Under the pieces are notes generated by a model that had not been told where the DNA came from, did not search any database, and saw nothing but the letters and a program-made list of their open reading frames with translations. 64,000 nt of DNA from an uncultured Prevotellaceae bacterium (lineage in GTDB: Bacteria; Bacteroidota; Bacteroidia; Bacteroidales; Bacteroidaceae): positions 1 to 64,000 of the forward strand of contig CACYME010000030.1 of the NCBI GenBank assembly GCA_902775475.1. Reading direction: 5' to 3'. The translations under genes and the position numbers were made by a program. Below, piece after piece: positions 26,212-34,253 of the stretch. The stretch's first letter is position 1, and each line of letters starts with the position of its first letter.

Positions 26212-27912
26212 CTACCCCATCTCCTGGCGCTGCTCCCGATACTGCGAGGGGGTGAGGGTGAACTTGCGCTTGAAGTTGCGGCCGAAGGTGTTGACGCTGG
26301 CAAAGCCGCTGGCGGCAGACACTTCGCCGATGGTCATGTCGGGGCGCATGGAGAGGAGCTTGGCACTATAGTCGAGACGGCAGTCGTTGAGGAAGTCGAT
26401 GAGCGACTCGAACTCGCTGCCCTGCTTGAAGGCTGCGCCGATGCGGTCCTTCGAGAGGTGGTAGGTGTCCATCAGCTGCTGGCGGTCGAACAATGGGTTG
26501 AGGAACAGCTCATCGCGCAGGATGGCCTCGCGGAGGAACCGGAACAGCTGGGCATCGGACCCGTCCCCCTGAAGGCCCTCCCCCTGCCCCTCACTGGAGG
26601 TAGGGGTGTATATAGACTTGCCACTGAGGGCTTCGGCTGCTTCATTTGCAGGGGTTCCCACTTCCCTCCCTTCAGGAAGGGGCAGGGGGAGTGTCTTCTG
26701 GGAGAGGGTCTTCCTATACTTCTCCTTGTATTCTACCGACTCGGCAATCTCACGTGCCAGCACGCGGTTCTTGCGCCTGATGATACGCTGGTAGCTCAAC
26801 AGGATGCCGACGAGCATCAGCAGCAGGCCGGCGACGATGCCCAGCACCAGGGCCACCTGCTGGGTGTGCGCCGCGTCGGCCCTCTGCCGCTCTATCTCCG
26901 TCCGCTGCTGGTAGGAGCGGAAGCGGGCCGTGGCCAGGTCTTCGTAAATGGCCGCCATCTTCCCGGTCTCGCCCAGCAGCGCCCACGTCGGGGCTATCAT
27001 CTCCCGCCCGGCGAGCGTCTGGCCATAGGCACTCTGCTCATAAAGGTCGAGATAATGTCTGGCACTGTCAAGGGCTGGGCTTCTCGCGTATGCCTCGGCG
27101 ATATATCCGTATGCCTGAGCGCGATAGAAGTCGATATATCCCTGTCGGTCGTCGTCGGAAGGTTCGCGGTAAGAGCCGTCGTGGAAATCATCGGGATGCC
27201 GCTCGTAGTCGGTAAGGCGCTCGATGATGCGGCGGCTGGCGGGGATGATGGCGGCCTGGTTGTCGCACTCACTCAGCATCGTTACCCTACGCTTGGCGGC
27301 AATCACCCAGGCATCCAGTTCATTGAACTGCCGCACGCTGTCGAGCACGGCCATCACGCTGTCATTCTTGGCAAATGCCTCCGCCTGTCGACCCACATGG
27401 CTGAGGGCGAGGGCCATCTCCGCCTCATTGCGCATGGCGTCGGTTTCTTCTCCACTCGCTCTGCACAGGGCCACAAGCTCGGTGGTCCACTTGACAATGC
27501 GCTCATCGTCATGCTGCAGCCTGCTGGCATTCACCAGCGTCACCAAGACGTCGAACCGGTATTTCTGGTTTTCCTTCGCCACGGGCAGTGCCATCAGCCG
27601 CTCACAGATGACTATGGTCGAGTCGGGCCTGCCGCCTTCCAGCGTCGTGCTGTACACCCGTGCAAGCAGCCAGTCGGCCTCATAGCCGGGCAATCCTTCC
27701 GACCTCAGCGAGTCGATGACCTGGATGGCGCGTTCTGGATTCTCAGCCACATGGTCCATCACCAAATCGTCCACATGCTTCATGACCTCAGGCGAACACA
27801 TCGTTGCGTCCTTGTCCATAAAAATGGGCGAGGCCTGGCGGTCATTTCTGGCAGTGCAACCCGTAAGGATGGCAAGGAGAAATAGTATATGTAGGTGAGG
27901 TAAATGCCTCAT
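26212..27912 (-). CDS. membrane-anchored TPR sensor with C-terminal AraC-type DNA-binding domain
   Basis: The protein has 566 residues from ATG 27912 (MRHLPHLHILFLLAILTGC); a longer frame upstream is promoter sequence and is rejected. The N-terminus resembles an SPII signal. A helical TPR-like region (about 30-350) precedes a transmembrane helix (about 365-390, VALVLGIVAGLLLMLVGILL), a coiled linker and an AraC/XylS helix-turn-helix (about 465-566, TIGEVSAASGFASVNTFGRNFKRKF). The layout implies periplasmic sensing with a cytoplasmic output. Between linker and HTH, residues about 405-450 are encoded by a palindromic repeat also found in the GH92 gene. It may control the adjacent lipoprotein operon; this is inferred from position only. 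Confidence 0.85.
   Translation of the reverse strand: MRHLPHLHILFLLAILTGCTARNDRQASPIFMDKDATMCSPEVMKHVDDLVMDHVAENPERAIQVIDSLRSEGLPGYEADWLLARVYSTTLEGGRPDSTIVICERLMALPVAKENQKYRFDVLVTLVNASRLQHDDERIVKWTTELVALCRASGEETDAMRNEAEMALALSHVGRQAEAFAKNDSVMAVLDSVRQFNELDAWVIAAKRRVTMLSECDNQAAIIPASRRIIERLTDYERHPDDFHDGSYREPSDDDRQGYIDFYRAQAYGYIAEAYARSPALDSARHYLDLYEQSAYGQTLAGREMIAPTWALLGETGKMAAIYEDLATARFRSYQQRTEIERQRADAAHTQQVALVLGIVAGLLLMLVGILLSYQRIIRRKNRVLAREIAESVEYKEKYRKTLSQKTLPLPLPEGREVGTPANEAAEALSGKSIYTPTSSEGQGEGLQGDGSDAQLFRFLREAILRDELFLNPLFDRQQLMDTYHLSKDRIGAAFKQGSEFESLIDFLNDCRLDYSAKLLSMRPDMTIGEVSAASGFASVNTFGRNFKRKFTLTPSQYREQRQEMG
26566..26700 (-). repeat. palindromic repeat inserted in frame in the TPR/AraC gene
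   Basis: The segment has inverted ends (CCCTCCCCCTGCCCC against GGGGCAGGGGGAGTG) and encodes PEGREVGTPANEAAEALSGK and the following SIYTP...SEGQGEG in the regulator. The same peptide pattern is encoded by 31262-31425 inside the GH92 gene, in a non-homologous protein. It lies in the cytoplasmic linker, where an insertion is likely to be tolerated. Confidence 0.85.
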
Positions 27913-27940
27913 GACGATATTTGCTTTTGTGTAATCGGCG

Positions 27941-28004
27941 GCAAAGTTACGAAAAAACGAGAGAAGAACAAAACAAACTCGTTTGTTTTTTCTTCCGAGT
28001 GCCA
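27941..28004 (-). promoter_or_regulatory. promoter cassette of the TPR/AraC regulator, copy of the der promoter
   Basis: On the minus strand, TTTG (27969-27972), a 19-base spacer and TAACTTTG (27942-27949) give a consensus promoter. The block is nearly identical over about 65 bases to the der promoter, including the near-palindrome AACAAACGAGTTTGTT at 27972-27987 (one central difference from the der copy). Confidence 0.8.
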
Positions 28005-28204
28005 AGTAAGTTCGCCAAGTAGTGGCAAAGTTCTTGCAAATGCAAGCGACGCAGGCGTCGAGCGACGAAAAGTTGAGAGCAAAACAAATGAAACTTATAC
28101 GAAATAATCCAGGTTTCGCATTCGCTCAATGCTAACGTGCGTTGGGGGGGGGTAACACATGAGGGCTAAGCATAAAAATAGTGTTCAAAATCACCACAAA
28201 AAAA

Positions 28205-28612
28205 AGTTCGTCCTGAGGAGAGATTCTGGCTCGAAAATCGCCTGTTTTTGACCTTCTGGAAGCCGTTTCGACTCAAAGGCGAGGATTAAAAAAGGTTAAT
28301 ATTTGCACACCAAACCCCATTCTGTGCAAAAATCGGGCCATTTTTTTGCAAATTTTCGCCTCGACTCGCTCTTCTGTAAGCACGCCAAATTTTCAAAAGT
28401 CAACGCCTTTTGAAAATTTGGCGTTGACTTTTTTCAGCCTCCTGCCGCCCCGTTTTCGCAAAAACAAGTATAAATATCTATATTCCAGCCATTTAGCAAA
28501 ACCTCTCAAAATTGGCTTATTTTCAGCCAAAAATTTTCTCGCGCAGAATTTTCAAAAATTTGAGGGGGTCGAGTGTTCATTTTCGGAACGAAATTAACAA
28601 AAATTCAGAAAC
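28205..28612 (+). repeat. AT-rich dispersed intergenic repeat, copy B
   Basis: It occupies much of the 1.1-kb divergent gap 27913-29047. Its stem-loop AGTCAACGCC...GGCGTTGACT lies at 28398-28429. The string CTGTAAGCACGCCAAATTTT is identical in copy C, and AAAATTGGCTTATTTTC is shared with copy D. No ORF with coding character was seen. Confidence 0.75.
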
Positions 28613-28651
28613 GGTTTTTGAGGGTGTAACAGCTCAGTCATACACAAAAAT

Positions 28652-28815
28652 GACGCATCCTGCGTCGGAGCAAAAGTACTGTTCTTTTGTAGGAGCCGAC
28701 GCATCCTGCGTCGGAGAATCAGGGAGGCGGAAACAGTTCCGACGCTGCAAGCGTCGGTTCCTACGTCAGAAAAGCTGGCGGTTCCGACGCTGCAAGCGTC
28801 GGCTCCTACGGCCGA
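28652..28815. repeat. array of four CCGACGC hairpins
   Basis: Four short hairpins, GACGC-ATCCT-GCGTC (28652-28666), CCGACGCATCCTGCGTCGG (28696-28714) and two copies of CCGACGCTGCAAGCGTCGG (28739-28757, 28784-28802), are spaced by 25-30 bases. The second and fourth are flanked by GTAGGAG and CTCCTAC, so the array is itself an inverted repeat. It resembles REP-type extragenic palindromes. Confidence 0.8.
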
Positions 28816-28837
28816 CCAAAGAAGGGGGACTGAGTAG

Positions 28838-28927
28838 TTACTTGAGGGTACACTCTTGCTGACAAGCATCAAAAAAGTTGTCCAAGTTGTTCTGGTTGTC
28901 TTCTGCTTTTCTCACGCGAATGGGCAT
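28838..28927 (-). CDS. possible 29-residue peptide ORF
   Basis: ATG 28927 to TAA 28838 encodes MPIRVRKAEDNQNNLDNFFD followed by ACQQECTLK. The sequence looks like a Bacteroidota short-peptide opening (MPIRV then Asn-rich acidic region) with two Cys near the end. No ribosome-binding site was identified. It may be a chance frame. Confidence 0.3.
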   Translation of the reverse strand: MPIRVRKAEDNQNNLDNFFDACQQECTLK

Positions 28928-29011
28928 AGTTTTTTTGCCTGCGGCGCAACTATTCATGAATGACCCACGAACTTTTTAGGCTTTCAGGCACGTTATGTCG
29001 GAAGATTATTG

Positions 29012-29019
29012 TAAATTTG
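29012..29019 (+). promoter_or_regulatory. -7 box of the GH92 gene
   Basis: TAAATTTG matches TAnnTTTG and lies 28 bases before ATG 29048. A -33 TTTG is not clear. Confidence 0.5.
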
Positions 29020-29047
29020 CAGCAAAGTTTCTGATTCAGCGAAAAGA

Positions 29048-31837
29048 ATGATGATAGTGAAGCATCCTGCAAGACGGAAAGCGATGACGACGATAGTGGC
29101 CGCGCTGCTGGTGCTCTGCTGCTTAGGTGCACAAGCACAGTGCTGGCGGAGCGTAGACCCACGCATCGGCAGCGTGGGCGTGGGCCGCACGTTCCCTGGG
29201 CCGTCGATGCCGTTTGGCATGGTGAAGCCAGGCCCCGACTGCGGAGTGCTGCCCAACGCTGGATGGGCCCCGATGCCGGCTGCCGTCAGCGGCTTCTCGC
29301 AGACCCACGTCAGCGGCACCGGCGGCGGACAGAAATACGGAAACATCCTGCTGCAGCCACTGCTCGCCGAGCGGGGCTACGCAGCCTCCACAACGACGCC
29401 GTGGCAAAGCTATGAGCAGCTTCGCGTGGCCGAGGACATGGCGCTGGGCTACTACAGCACCATCTACGAAAGCGGCATCGGCACCGAGATTACCACCGCC
29501 GAGCGCTGCGCCCACTACCGCTTCCACTACCCCTCTGCCACTGCTGCCGCCCTGTGGCTCGACGCCACCCACTTCCTGGGCAAGGACAGCATTCCCAACC
29601 TGCGCGAGCGCCAGCAGTTTGTCGATGCCTGGCTGAGCGTGGTGAGCCGCTACGAGGTGGATGGCTACAGCAGCATCTGCGGTGGCTGGAACAACGGCGA
29701 TGCCTATACCGTCTACTTCTGCCTGCAGAGCGACCGCCCCTTCACGGTGCTGTCGCCCGAGGTCGCCGAGGGCCGTGGCCAGACGGCGCACACCATGCTG
29801 CGCCTCGCCGACACGCTGGTCAACGTGAAGGTGGGCATCTCCTACGTCAGCTGCGAGCAGGCCCGGCGAAACATCGACGCGCAGGACTTCGACGCCTGCC
29901 TGTCCAGCCTGCGCAACGCCTGGGAGCAGCTGCTGCAGAAGGTTCGGCTGACGGGCAGCGACGAGCAGCGGCGCATGTTCTACACCGCCCTCTACCACAC
30001 CATGCTGATGCCCGTCTGCAAGACCGGCGAGAACCCCCGATGGCAGGATGCCCCCTACTACGACGACTACTACGCCATCTGGGACACCTACCGCACGTCG
30101 TCGCCCCTGCTGACGCTGCTCTGCCCGGAGCGCGAGGTGGAGCTGGTGAACGCGCTGCTGAACATCTACCGCCGTGAGGGCTACCTGCCCGATGCTCGCA
30201 GCGGCGACTGCAACGGCCGCACGCAGGGTGGGTCGAACGCCGAGGTGGTCATCGCCGATGCCTTCGCCAAGGGACTGGGCAGCGACGGGAGCATCGACTA
30301 CGAGTTGGCCTTAGAGGCCATGATGAAGGACGGCGAGGCCGACCCTGGAGCCGACCACGAGAAGCACGGGCGCGGTGGACTGACGGAGTACAAGCGGCTG
30401 GGCTACGTGCCCTATGGCATGCCCCGCGCCGGGACGCGCACCGTGGAGTATGCCTACGATGACTTCTGTCTGGCGCAGGTGGCGAAGGGACTGGGGCGGC
30501 AGGACATCTACGAGTGCTACATGCAGCGGTCGAGGAACTGGCGGAACCTCTGGCGCAGCGACTATGAATGGGACGACGTGAGCGGCTACATCATGCCACG
30601 CGATGCCGAGGGCCGATGGCTCGACTCGGTGCCCTGGGGCAAGTCGAAAGTGTTCCATCCGACGATTCCCTATACGCCCGTGACGAAGGTGGCACCGTGG
30701 TATCTGCCCTGGTGGGACACGTTCTTCTACGAGGCGCTCTCGGCAGAATATTCGCTGAGCATCCCCCACGACGTGCCGGGGCTCATCGACGCCTGCGGCG
30801 GCAGCGAGGCGTTCCGCCGCCGCCTCAACCTCTTCTTCGAGCGGGGGCGCTACAACGTGGGCAACGAGCCGTCGTTCCTCACGCCGTGCCTCTACCACTG
30901 GCTGGGGCGCCCCGACCTGAGCACGCAGCGCATCCACCAAATCGTCCGCGACAACTACTCCGACCGCCCCGACGGCCTGCCCGGCAACGACGACTCGGGG
31001 GCCATGTCGTCGTGGCTCGCCTTCCACATGATGGGCTTCTACCCCAACGCCGGACAGGACTACTACCTGCTGAACCTCCCGCTCCTGCCTGCATACACCC
31101 TGCAACTGCCCAACGGCAAGCAGCTCCGCGTAAGCAGCGAGGTCTCTGCATCAGCAACAGCCGAAGCCACCAGCTTCCGCGCCGTCTTCAACGGCCAGGA
31201 GCTGCCTAACGCCCGCATCACCCACCAGCAACTCATGGAGGGGGGCACATTGGTATATAAAAAGCCCCACAGAACCCACAGGACCCACAGGACCCTCCCT
31301 GAAGGGAGGGGAGTGGTCACCCCTGCAAATGAAGCAACCGAAGCCATCAGTGGCAAGTCTATATACTCCCCTCCCTCCAGGGAGGGGCAGGGGGTGGGAC
31401 CTGGGGGTCTTGTGGGGCTTGAGAATCTTTCTATTTCCTTCACCCTCAACCGCCAGTTCCGCACGTGGCCACTCAGCTTCGGGTGGGACGGCGACACGCT
31501 GGAGATGACCTGCAAGCATACGCGCTACCGCATCGCCCGTAGCGAGGTGGAGCACGCCACGGGTTTCTGCTGGCTGCATCCCCAGCAGGACGGTAATATA
31601 TATAATAATGTAAAGGGAACGTTCCTCTTCGTGTCTGCCGATGCCATTCGCCAGCTGCGTGAACGGGGATTCTTCGTCTACGACGGCATCACGTGGCGCG
31701 AGCAGGAGCCGCTCCACGTGCGGGCCGACGTAGACGGTACGGAGATGTGGATAGAGCAACGCGGCGGACTCTATCTGGTCAAGGAGATGCGCGGCAACCC
31801 GCTGGGCATCGACTGGAAACTGGTCTCAGCGCCCTAA
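29048..31837 (+). CDS. GH92 family alpha-mannosidase with in-frame repeat insertion and C-terminal extension
   Basis: The protein has 929 residues. Start MMIVKHPARRKAMTTIVAAL; the signal peptide ends AQAQC. GH92 hallmarks run in order: SVDPRIGSVGVGRTFPGPSM, SGFSQTHVSGTGGG, GLTEYKRLGYVPYG, VEYAYDDFCLAQVAKGLG, and GNDDSGAMSSWLAFHMMGFY, which carries the conserved catalytic Asp pair. GH92 enzymes are Ca-dependent exo-alpha-mannosidases acting on N-glycans or mannan. The domain should end near MEGGTLVYK (about residue 738). It is followed by a repeat-encoded stretch (about 740-790) and a further 140 residues (FTLNRQFRTWPLSFGW ... DGITWREQEPL) that I do not recognise. It stands alone, divergent from the regulator. 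Confidence 0.9.
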   Translation: MMIVKHPARRKAMTTIVAALLVLCCLGAQAQCWRSVDPRIGSVGVGRTFPGPSMPFGMVKPGPDCGVLPNAGWAPMPAAVSGFSQTHVSGTGGGQKYGNILLQPLLAERGYAASTTTPWQSYEQLRVAEDMALGYYSTIYESGIGTEITTAERCAHYRFHYPSATAAALWLDATHFLGKDSIPNLRERQQFVDAWLSVVSRYEVDGYSSICGGWNNGDAYTVYFCLQSDRPFTVLSPEVAEGRGQTAHTMLRLADTLVNVKVGISYVSCEQARRNIDAQDFDACLSSLRNAWEQLLQKVRLTGSDEQRRMFYTALYHTMLMPVCKTGENPRWQDAPYYDDYYAIWDTYRTSSPLLTLLCPEREVELVNALLNIYRREGYLPDARSGDCNGRTQGGSNAEVVIADAFAKGLGSDGSIDYELALEAMMKDGEADPGADHEKHGRGGLTEYKRLGYVPYGMPRAGTRTVEYAYDDFCLAQVAKGLGRQDIYECYMQRSRNWRNLWRSDYEWDDVSGYIMPRDAEGRWLDSVPWGKSKVFHPTIPYTPVTKVAPWYLPWWDTFFYEALSAEYSLSIPHDVPGLIDACGGSEAFRRRLNLFFERGRYNVGNEPSFLTPCLYHWLGRPDLSTQRIHQIVRDNYSDRPDGLPGNDDSGAMSSWLAFHMMGFYPNAGQDYYLLNLPLLPAYTLQLPNGKQLRVSSEVSASATAEATSFRAVFNGQELPNARITHQQLMEGGTLVYKKPHRTHRTHRTLPEGRGVVTPANEATEAISGKSIYSPPSREGQGVGPGGLVGLENLSISFTLNRQFRTWPLSFGWDGDTLEMTCKHTRYRIARSEVEHATGFCWLHPQQDGNIYNNVKGTFLFVSADAIRQLRERGFFVYDGITWREQEPLHVRADVDGTEMWIEQRGGLYLVKEMRGNPLGIDWKLVSAP
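31255..31430 (+). repeat. palindromic repeat inserted in frame in the GH92 gene
   Basis: Outer inverted ends AAGCCCCACA and TGTGGGGCTT enclose micro-repeats (CCCACAGGA) and an inner palindrome CCCTCCCTGAAGGGAGGGG. The encoded peptide PEGRGVVTPANEATEAISGK then SIYSP...REGQGVG parallels the insertion in the TPR/AraC regulator. The reading frame stays open across the whole element. Confidence 0.85.
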
Positions 31838-31891
31838 ACCCTCCTCGTGAAAGTCCGTAAAAATCCGTGTAAAACCGTGGCCATAACAATA

Positions 31892-31928
31892 GCAAGCAGA
31901 CGAACGAGGCTCTCGTCCGTCTGCTTGC
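31892..31928. terminator. hairpin between convergent GH92 and DJ-1 genes
   Basis: GCAAGCAGACG pairs with CGTCTGCTTGC, with inner pairing of ACGAG and CTCGT. There is no strong T-run on either side, so termination is likely but not certain. Confidence 0.55.
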
Positions 31929-31973
31929 CAGAGGATATTCCGGGCAGCACCGCTGCCGCGTTAGGGTTAGATG

Positions 31974-32543
31974 CTATTTCCCCATCAGGTGCAGGAAGCG
32001 CATGCCTTCAGCCACCTGACGCGACGTCTGCTCATCGGCGAGCATGGCCAGCAGGCTGTAGGCGAAGGGGAAGGCAGCAGCAGGACCCTCGGCGGTGGTG
32101 ATGTTGCCGTCGACGGTACAGAGTTCACCCGTGTAGGTGGCTCCGTGCAGCAGCGCTTCGAAGCCGGGGTAGCACGTGGCGCGGTGTCCCTTGAGGATGC
32201 CCAGCTGTCCGAGCACCACGGCAGGGGCAGCGCAGATGGCTGCTATGGGCTTGCCGGCAGCGTTCTGCCTAAGCAGTGCCTCGCGCAGTCCCTCGTGTTC
32301 GTATAGGTTCTGCGCACCGGGCATGCCACCGGGCAGGAGCAGCAGGTCGGCATCGCTGAAGTCGCAGTCGTCGAAGAGCGCATCGGCCACGAGCTGCACA
32401 CCATGGGCAGAGTCCACCAGCTGCGCATCGTCCATCACGCTCACCATCACCACCTCTACGCCACCACGGCGCAGCACGTCGACGGGAATCAGGGCCTCGA
32501 CATCCTCGAAGCCGTCAGCCAGAAACACATATACTTTTGCCAT
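31974..32543 (-). CDS. DJ-1/PfpI family protein (YajL-like)
   Basis: The protein has 189 residues, typical for single-domain DJ-1. Conserved residues are Glu in GFEDVEALIP (about 12-15) and the reactive Cys in ICAAPAVVLG (about 104), followed by the family LLLPGGMPGA and CYPGFE blocks. DJ-1/YajL proteins act as stress-related chaperones or glyoxalase/deglycase-type enzymes in the cytosol; the activity of this one is unproven. It is 43 bases downstream of fabG on the same strand, with tandem CTAACTC units in the gap and a weak -7-like TAACTTTA at its start. Confidence 0.93.
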   Translation of the reverse strand: MAKVYVFLADGFEDVEALIPVDVLRRGGVEVVMVSVMDDAQLVDSAHGVQLVADALFDDCDFSDADLLLLPGGMPGAQNLYEHEGLREALLRQNAAGKPIAAICAAPAVVLGQLGILKGHRATCYPGFEALLHGATYTGELCTVDGNITTAEGPAAAFPFAYSLLAMLADEQTSRQVAEGMRFLHLMGK

Positions 32544-32586
32544 TGTCCTATCCTTTTTTAACTCCTAACTCCTAACTCTCATAAAG

Positions 32587-33324
32587 TTACATGTTCATGC
32601 CGCCATCGACCTGGATGACCTGTCCGCTGATGTAGCTCGACATGTCGCTGGCTAGGAACACGGCGCAGTTGGCGATGTCGTCGACGGTACCACCACGGCG
32701 AAGGGGAATCTTCTGGCACCACTCCTTGCGCACCTCCTCGCTGAGGGCCTGCGTCATGGCCGTGTCGATGAATCCCGGAGCGATGGCGTTGGCACGAATG
32801 CCCTTAGGACCCATCTCCTGACCGATACTCTTGGCCAAAGCAATGAGTCCGGCCTTCGAGGCGGCGTAGTTGGCCTGTCCGGCATTGCCGTGCACACCCA
32901 CCACGCTGGCCATATTGATGATGGAACCGCCACGCTGGCGCATCATCACCGGCACGCAGGCGTGGATGAAGTTGAAGGCCGACTTCAGGTTGACGGCAAT
33001 CACGGCGTCCCACTGCTGCTCGCTCATGCGGAGCATCAGGCCGTCCTTCGTGATGCCGGCGTTGTTCACCAGGATGTCGATGGAGCCGAACTCTTCCTTC
33101 ACCTGCTTCACCACCTCCTCGGTCTGTGCGAAGTCGGCGGCGTTCGAGGCGTAGCTCTTGGCCTTCACGCCCTTGGCGGCGATTTCCTGTTCGGTCTCTT
33201 CATTCACGGCCAAGTCGGTGAAAGCCACGTTGGCTCCCTCCTCGGCAAACTTCAGCGCGATAGCCTTTCCGATACCGCGTGCTGCGCCCGTAATCAGCGC
33301 AGTCTTACCTTGTAAAAGTCCCAT
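32587..33324 (-). CDS. fabG: 3-oxoacyl-[acyl-carrier-protein] reductase FabG
   Basis: The protein has 245 residues. It is a short-chain dehydrogenase with NADP-binding TGAARGIGKAIA (about 12-23), NNAG (about 87), active-site Ser in NMASVVG, and YAASKAG (Tyr and Lys of the catalytic tetrad). The C-terminus, SSYISGQVIQVDGGMNM, is typical of FabG. It reduces beta-ketoacyl-ACP in type II fatty acid synthesis in the cytosol. It starts 14 bases after the TetR-family gene, so the pair is an operon. Confidence 0.95.
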   Translation of the reverse strand: MGLLQGKTALITGAARGIGKAIALKFAEEGANVAFTDLAVNEETEQEIAAKGVKAKSYASNAADFAQTEEVVKQVKEEFGSIDILVNNAGITKDGLMLRMSEQQWDAVIAVNLKSAFNFIHACVPVMMRQRGGSIINMASVVGVHGNAGQANYAASKAGLIALAKSIGQEMGPKGIRANAIAPGFIDTAMTQALSEEVRKEWCQKIPLRRGGTVDDIANCAVFLASDMSSYISGQVIQVDGGMNM

Positions 33325-33338
33325 TTCTTATGATTGAA

Positions 33339-33929
33339 TTATACTTTATGCTTTCCCAGGGCGCCATAGACGAACTTGGCCACCTGCGGCTTGGTGTCCT
33401 CCTCGCGCATGCCGTGCGCGATGCGCCCATATATATAAGGTACTTCGAGGCCCTTGATGCAATAGTGGGTGATGTCGGCCACGAGGTTCACGTTCTCAAT
33501 ATCGAACTCGCCGTCCTCCTTTCCCTCGTTGAATACCTTGCGGAACAGCTCCACCTCGGCCAGGTCGAAGTGCTTGCGCACCTTCTCCACCATCCAGATG
33601 TTGCGGAAGAACTCGGCACGCAGGTTTCCGTTGCGCACCACCGTCTCGCGGATCATGCTCAGATGGGTGTAGATGAGCTCGATGACCTTCTCCTGCGGGC
33701 TGATCTTGCGGGCGGCCACCTCGTCGAGCTTGTCGCTGAGGCGCTCCAGCTCGGTCTCAATCACTGCATAGTAAATGTCGTCTTTCGACTTGAAGTAGGT
33801 ATAAAGCGTACGCCTACCTTTGCCCGAAGCCTGGGCAATGTCGTTCATCGTGGTGTTCTCAAGGCCTTTCTTGGCAAAGAGCTGGCGCGCCACGTCGACC
33901 AGCATCTGGCGAGTCTTTGATATTGACAT
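33339..33929 (-). CDS. TetR/AcrR family transcriptional regulator
   Basis: The protein has 196 residues. An N-terminal TetR helix-turn-helix (about 8-55; MLVDVARQLFAKKGLENTTM, IAQASGKGRRTLYTYFKSKD) precedes a helical ligand-binding and dimerisation half. It lies directly upstream of fabG with a 14-base gap and is probably co-transcribed from a consensus promoter, so it may autoregulate and adjust fatty acid synthesis in response to an acyl ligand. That function is inferred from context only. Confidence 0.92.
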   Translation of the reverse strand: MSISKTRQMLVDVARQLFAKKGLENTTMNDIAQASGKGRRTLYTYFKSKDDIYYAVIETELERLSDKLDEVAARKISPQEKVIELIYTHLSMIRETVVRNGNLRAEFFRNIWMVEKVRKHFDLAEVELFRKVFNEGKEDGEFDIENVNLVADITHYCIKGLEVPYIYGRIAHGMREEDTKPQVAKFVYGALGKHKV

Positions 33930-33972
33930 GGTTTTTGTGGCTATGGCGATTGCACACTGCCGATAGCGTGTG

Positions 33973-34004
33973 CAAAAATACGCCTTTTATTTGAATTGAG
34001 CAAA
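33973..34004 (-). promoter_or_regulatory. promoter of the tetR-fabG operon
   Basis: The minus strand has TTTG (34001-34004), a 20-base spacer and TATTTTTG (33973-33980), an excellent Bacteroidota promoter, 43 bases from the start codon. GCACAC...GTGTGC around 33952-33973 is a small inverted repeat next to the -7 box and could be an operator. Confidence 0.7.
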
Positions 34005-34050
34005 TTTTTCGGCATGAAATCCACCTATTTGGAAAAAAAATGCAAGAAAA

Positions 34051-34082
34051 TTTGGATATTCCAAGAAAAAGCAGTACCTTTG
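34051..34082 (+). promoter_or_regulatory. promoter of the initiator tRNA gene
   Basis: TTTG (34051-34054), 20 bases and TACCTTTG (34075-34082). The stretch GCAGTAnnTTTGCACCCGCT is also present before tRNA-Glu, at 37122 onward. Confidence 0.75.
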
Positions 34083-34103
34083 CACCCGCTTAGAGAAAAA
34101 TAT

Positions 34104-34176
34104 CGCGGAGTGGAGCAGTTGGTAGCTCGCCAGGCTCATAACCTGGAGGTCGCATGTTCGAGTCCTGCCTCCGCAA
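34104..34176 (+). tRNA. tRNA-fMet (initiator), anticodon CAT
   Basis: This 73-base cloverleaf has acceptor CGCGGAG/CTCCGCA with an unpaired C1:A72, the hallmark of bacterial initiator tRNA. The anticodon loop is CTCATAA on a CCAGG/CCTGG stem, and the T-arm includes GTTCGAGTC. CCA is not encoded (ACTTT follows). Confidence 0.95.
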
Positions 34177-34190
34177 CTTTCAGAAGAAGT

Positions 34191-34226
34191 CCGCAAATGT
34201 GAATTGTTTTACATTTGCGGCTTTTT
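34191..34226 (+). terminator. intrinsic terminator after tRNA-fMet
   Basis: CCGCAAATGT pairs with ACATTTGCGG (10 bp, loop of 10) and is followed by CTTTTTGG, 15 bases after the tRNA. Confidence 0.75.
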
Positions 34227-34253
34227 GGTTAATAAGAGTTTTTATACCGCCTT

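Noticed and set aside
27913..28005. Longer TPR/AraC regulator with an added N-terminus
   Set aside because: The added codons are the promoter cassette itself, which also precedes der.
14688..28005. Whole region as a mobile island
   Set aside because: No integrase, transposase, tRNA junction or direct-repeat ends were seen, and base composition matches the neighbouring genes.
28640..28815. Hairpin array considered as a CRISPR
   Set aside because: Repeats are short palindromes with two loop types, spacers are irregular and similar, and there are no cas genes in the window.
28594..28872. Frames crossing the CCGACGC hairpins as a repeat protein
   Set aside because: The hairpin symmetry explains the repeated peptide; there is no start signal.
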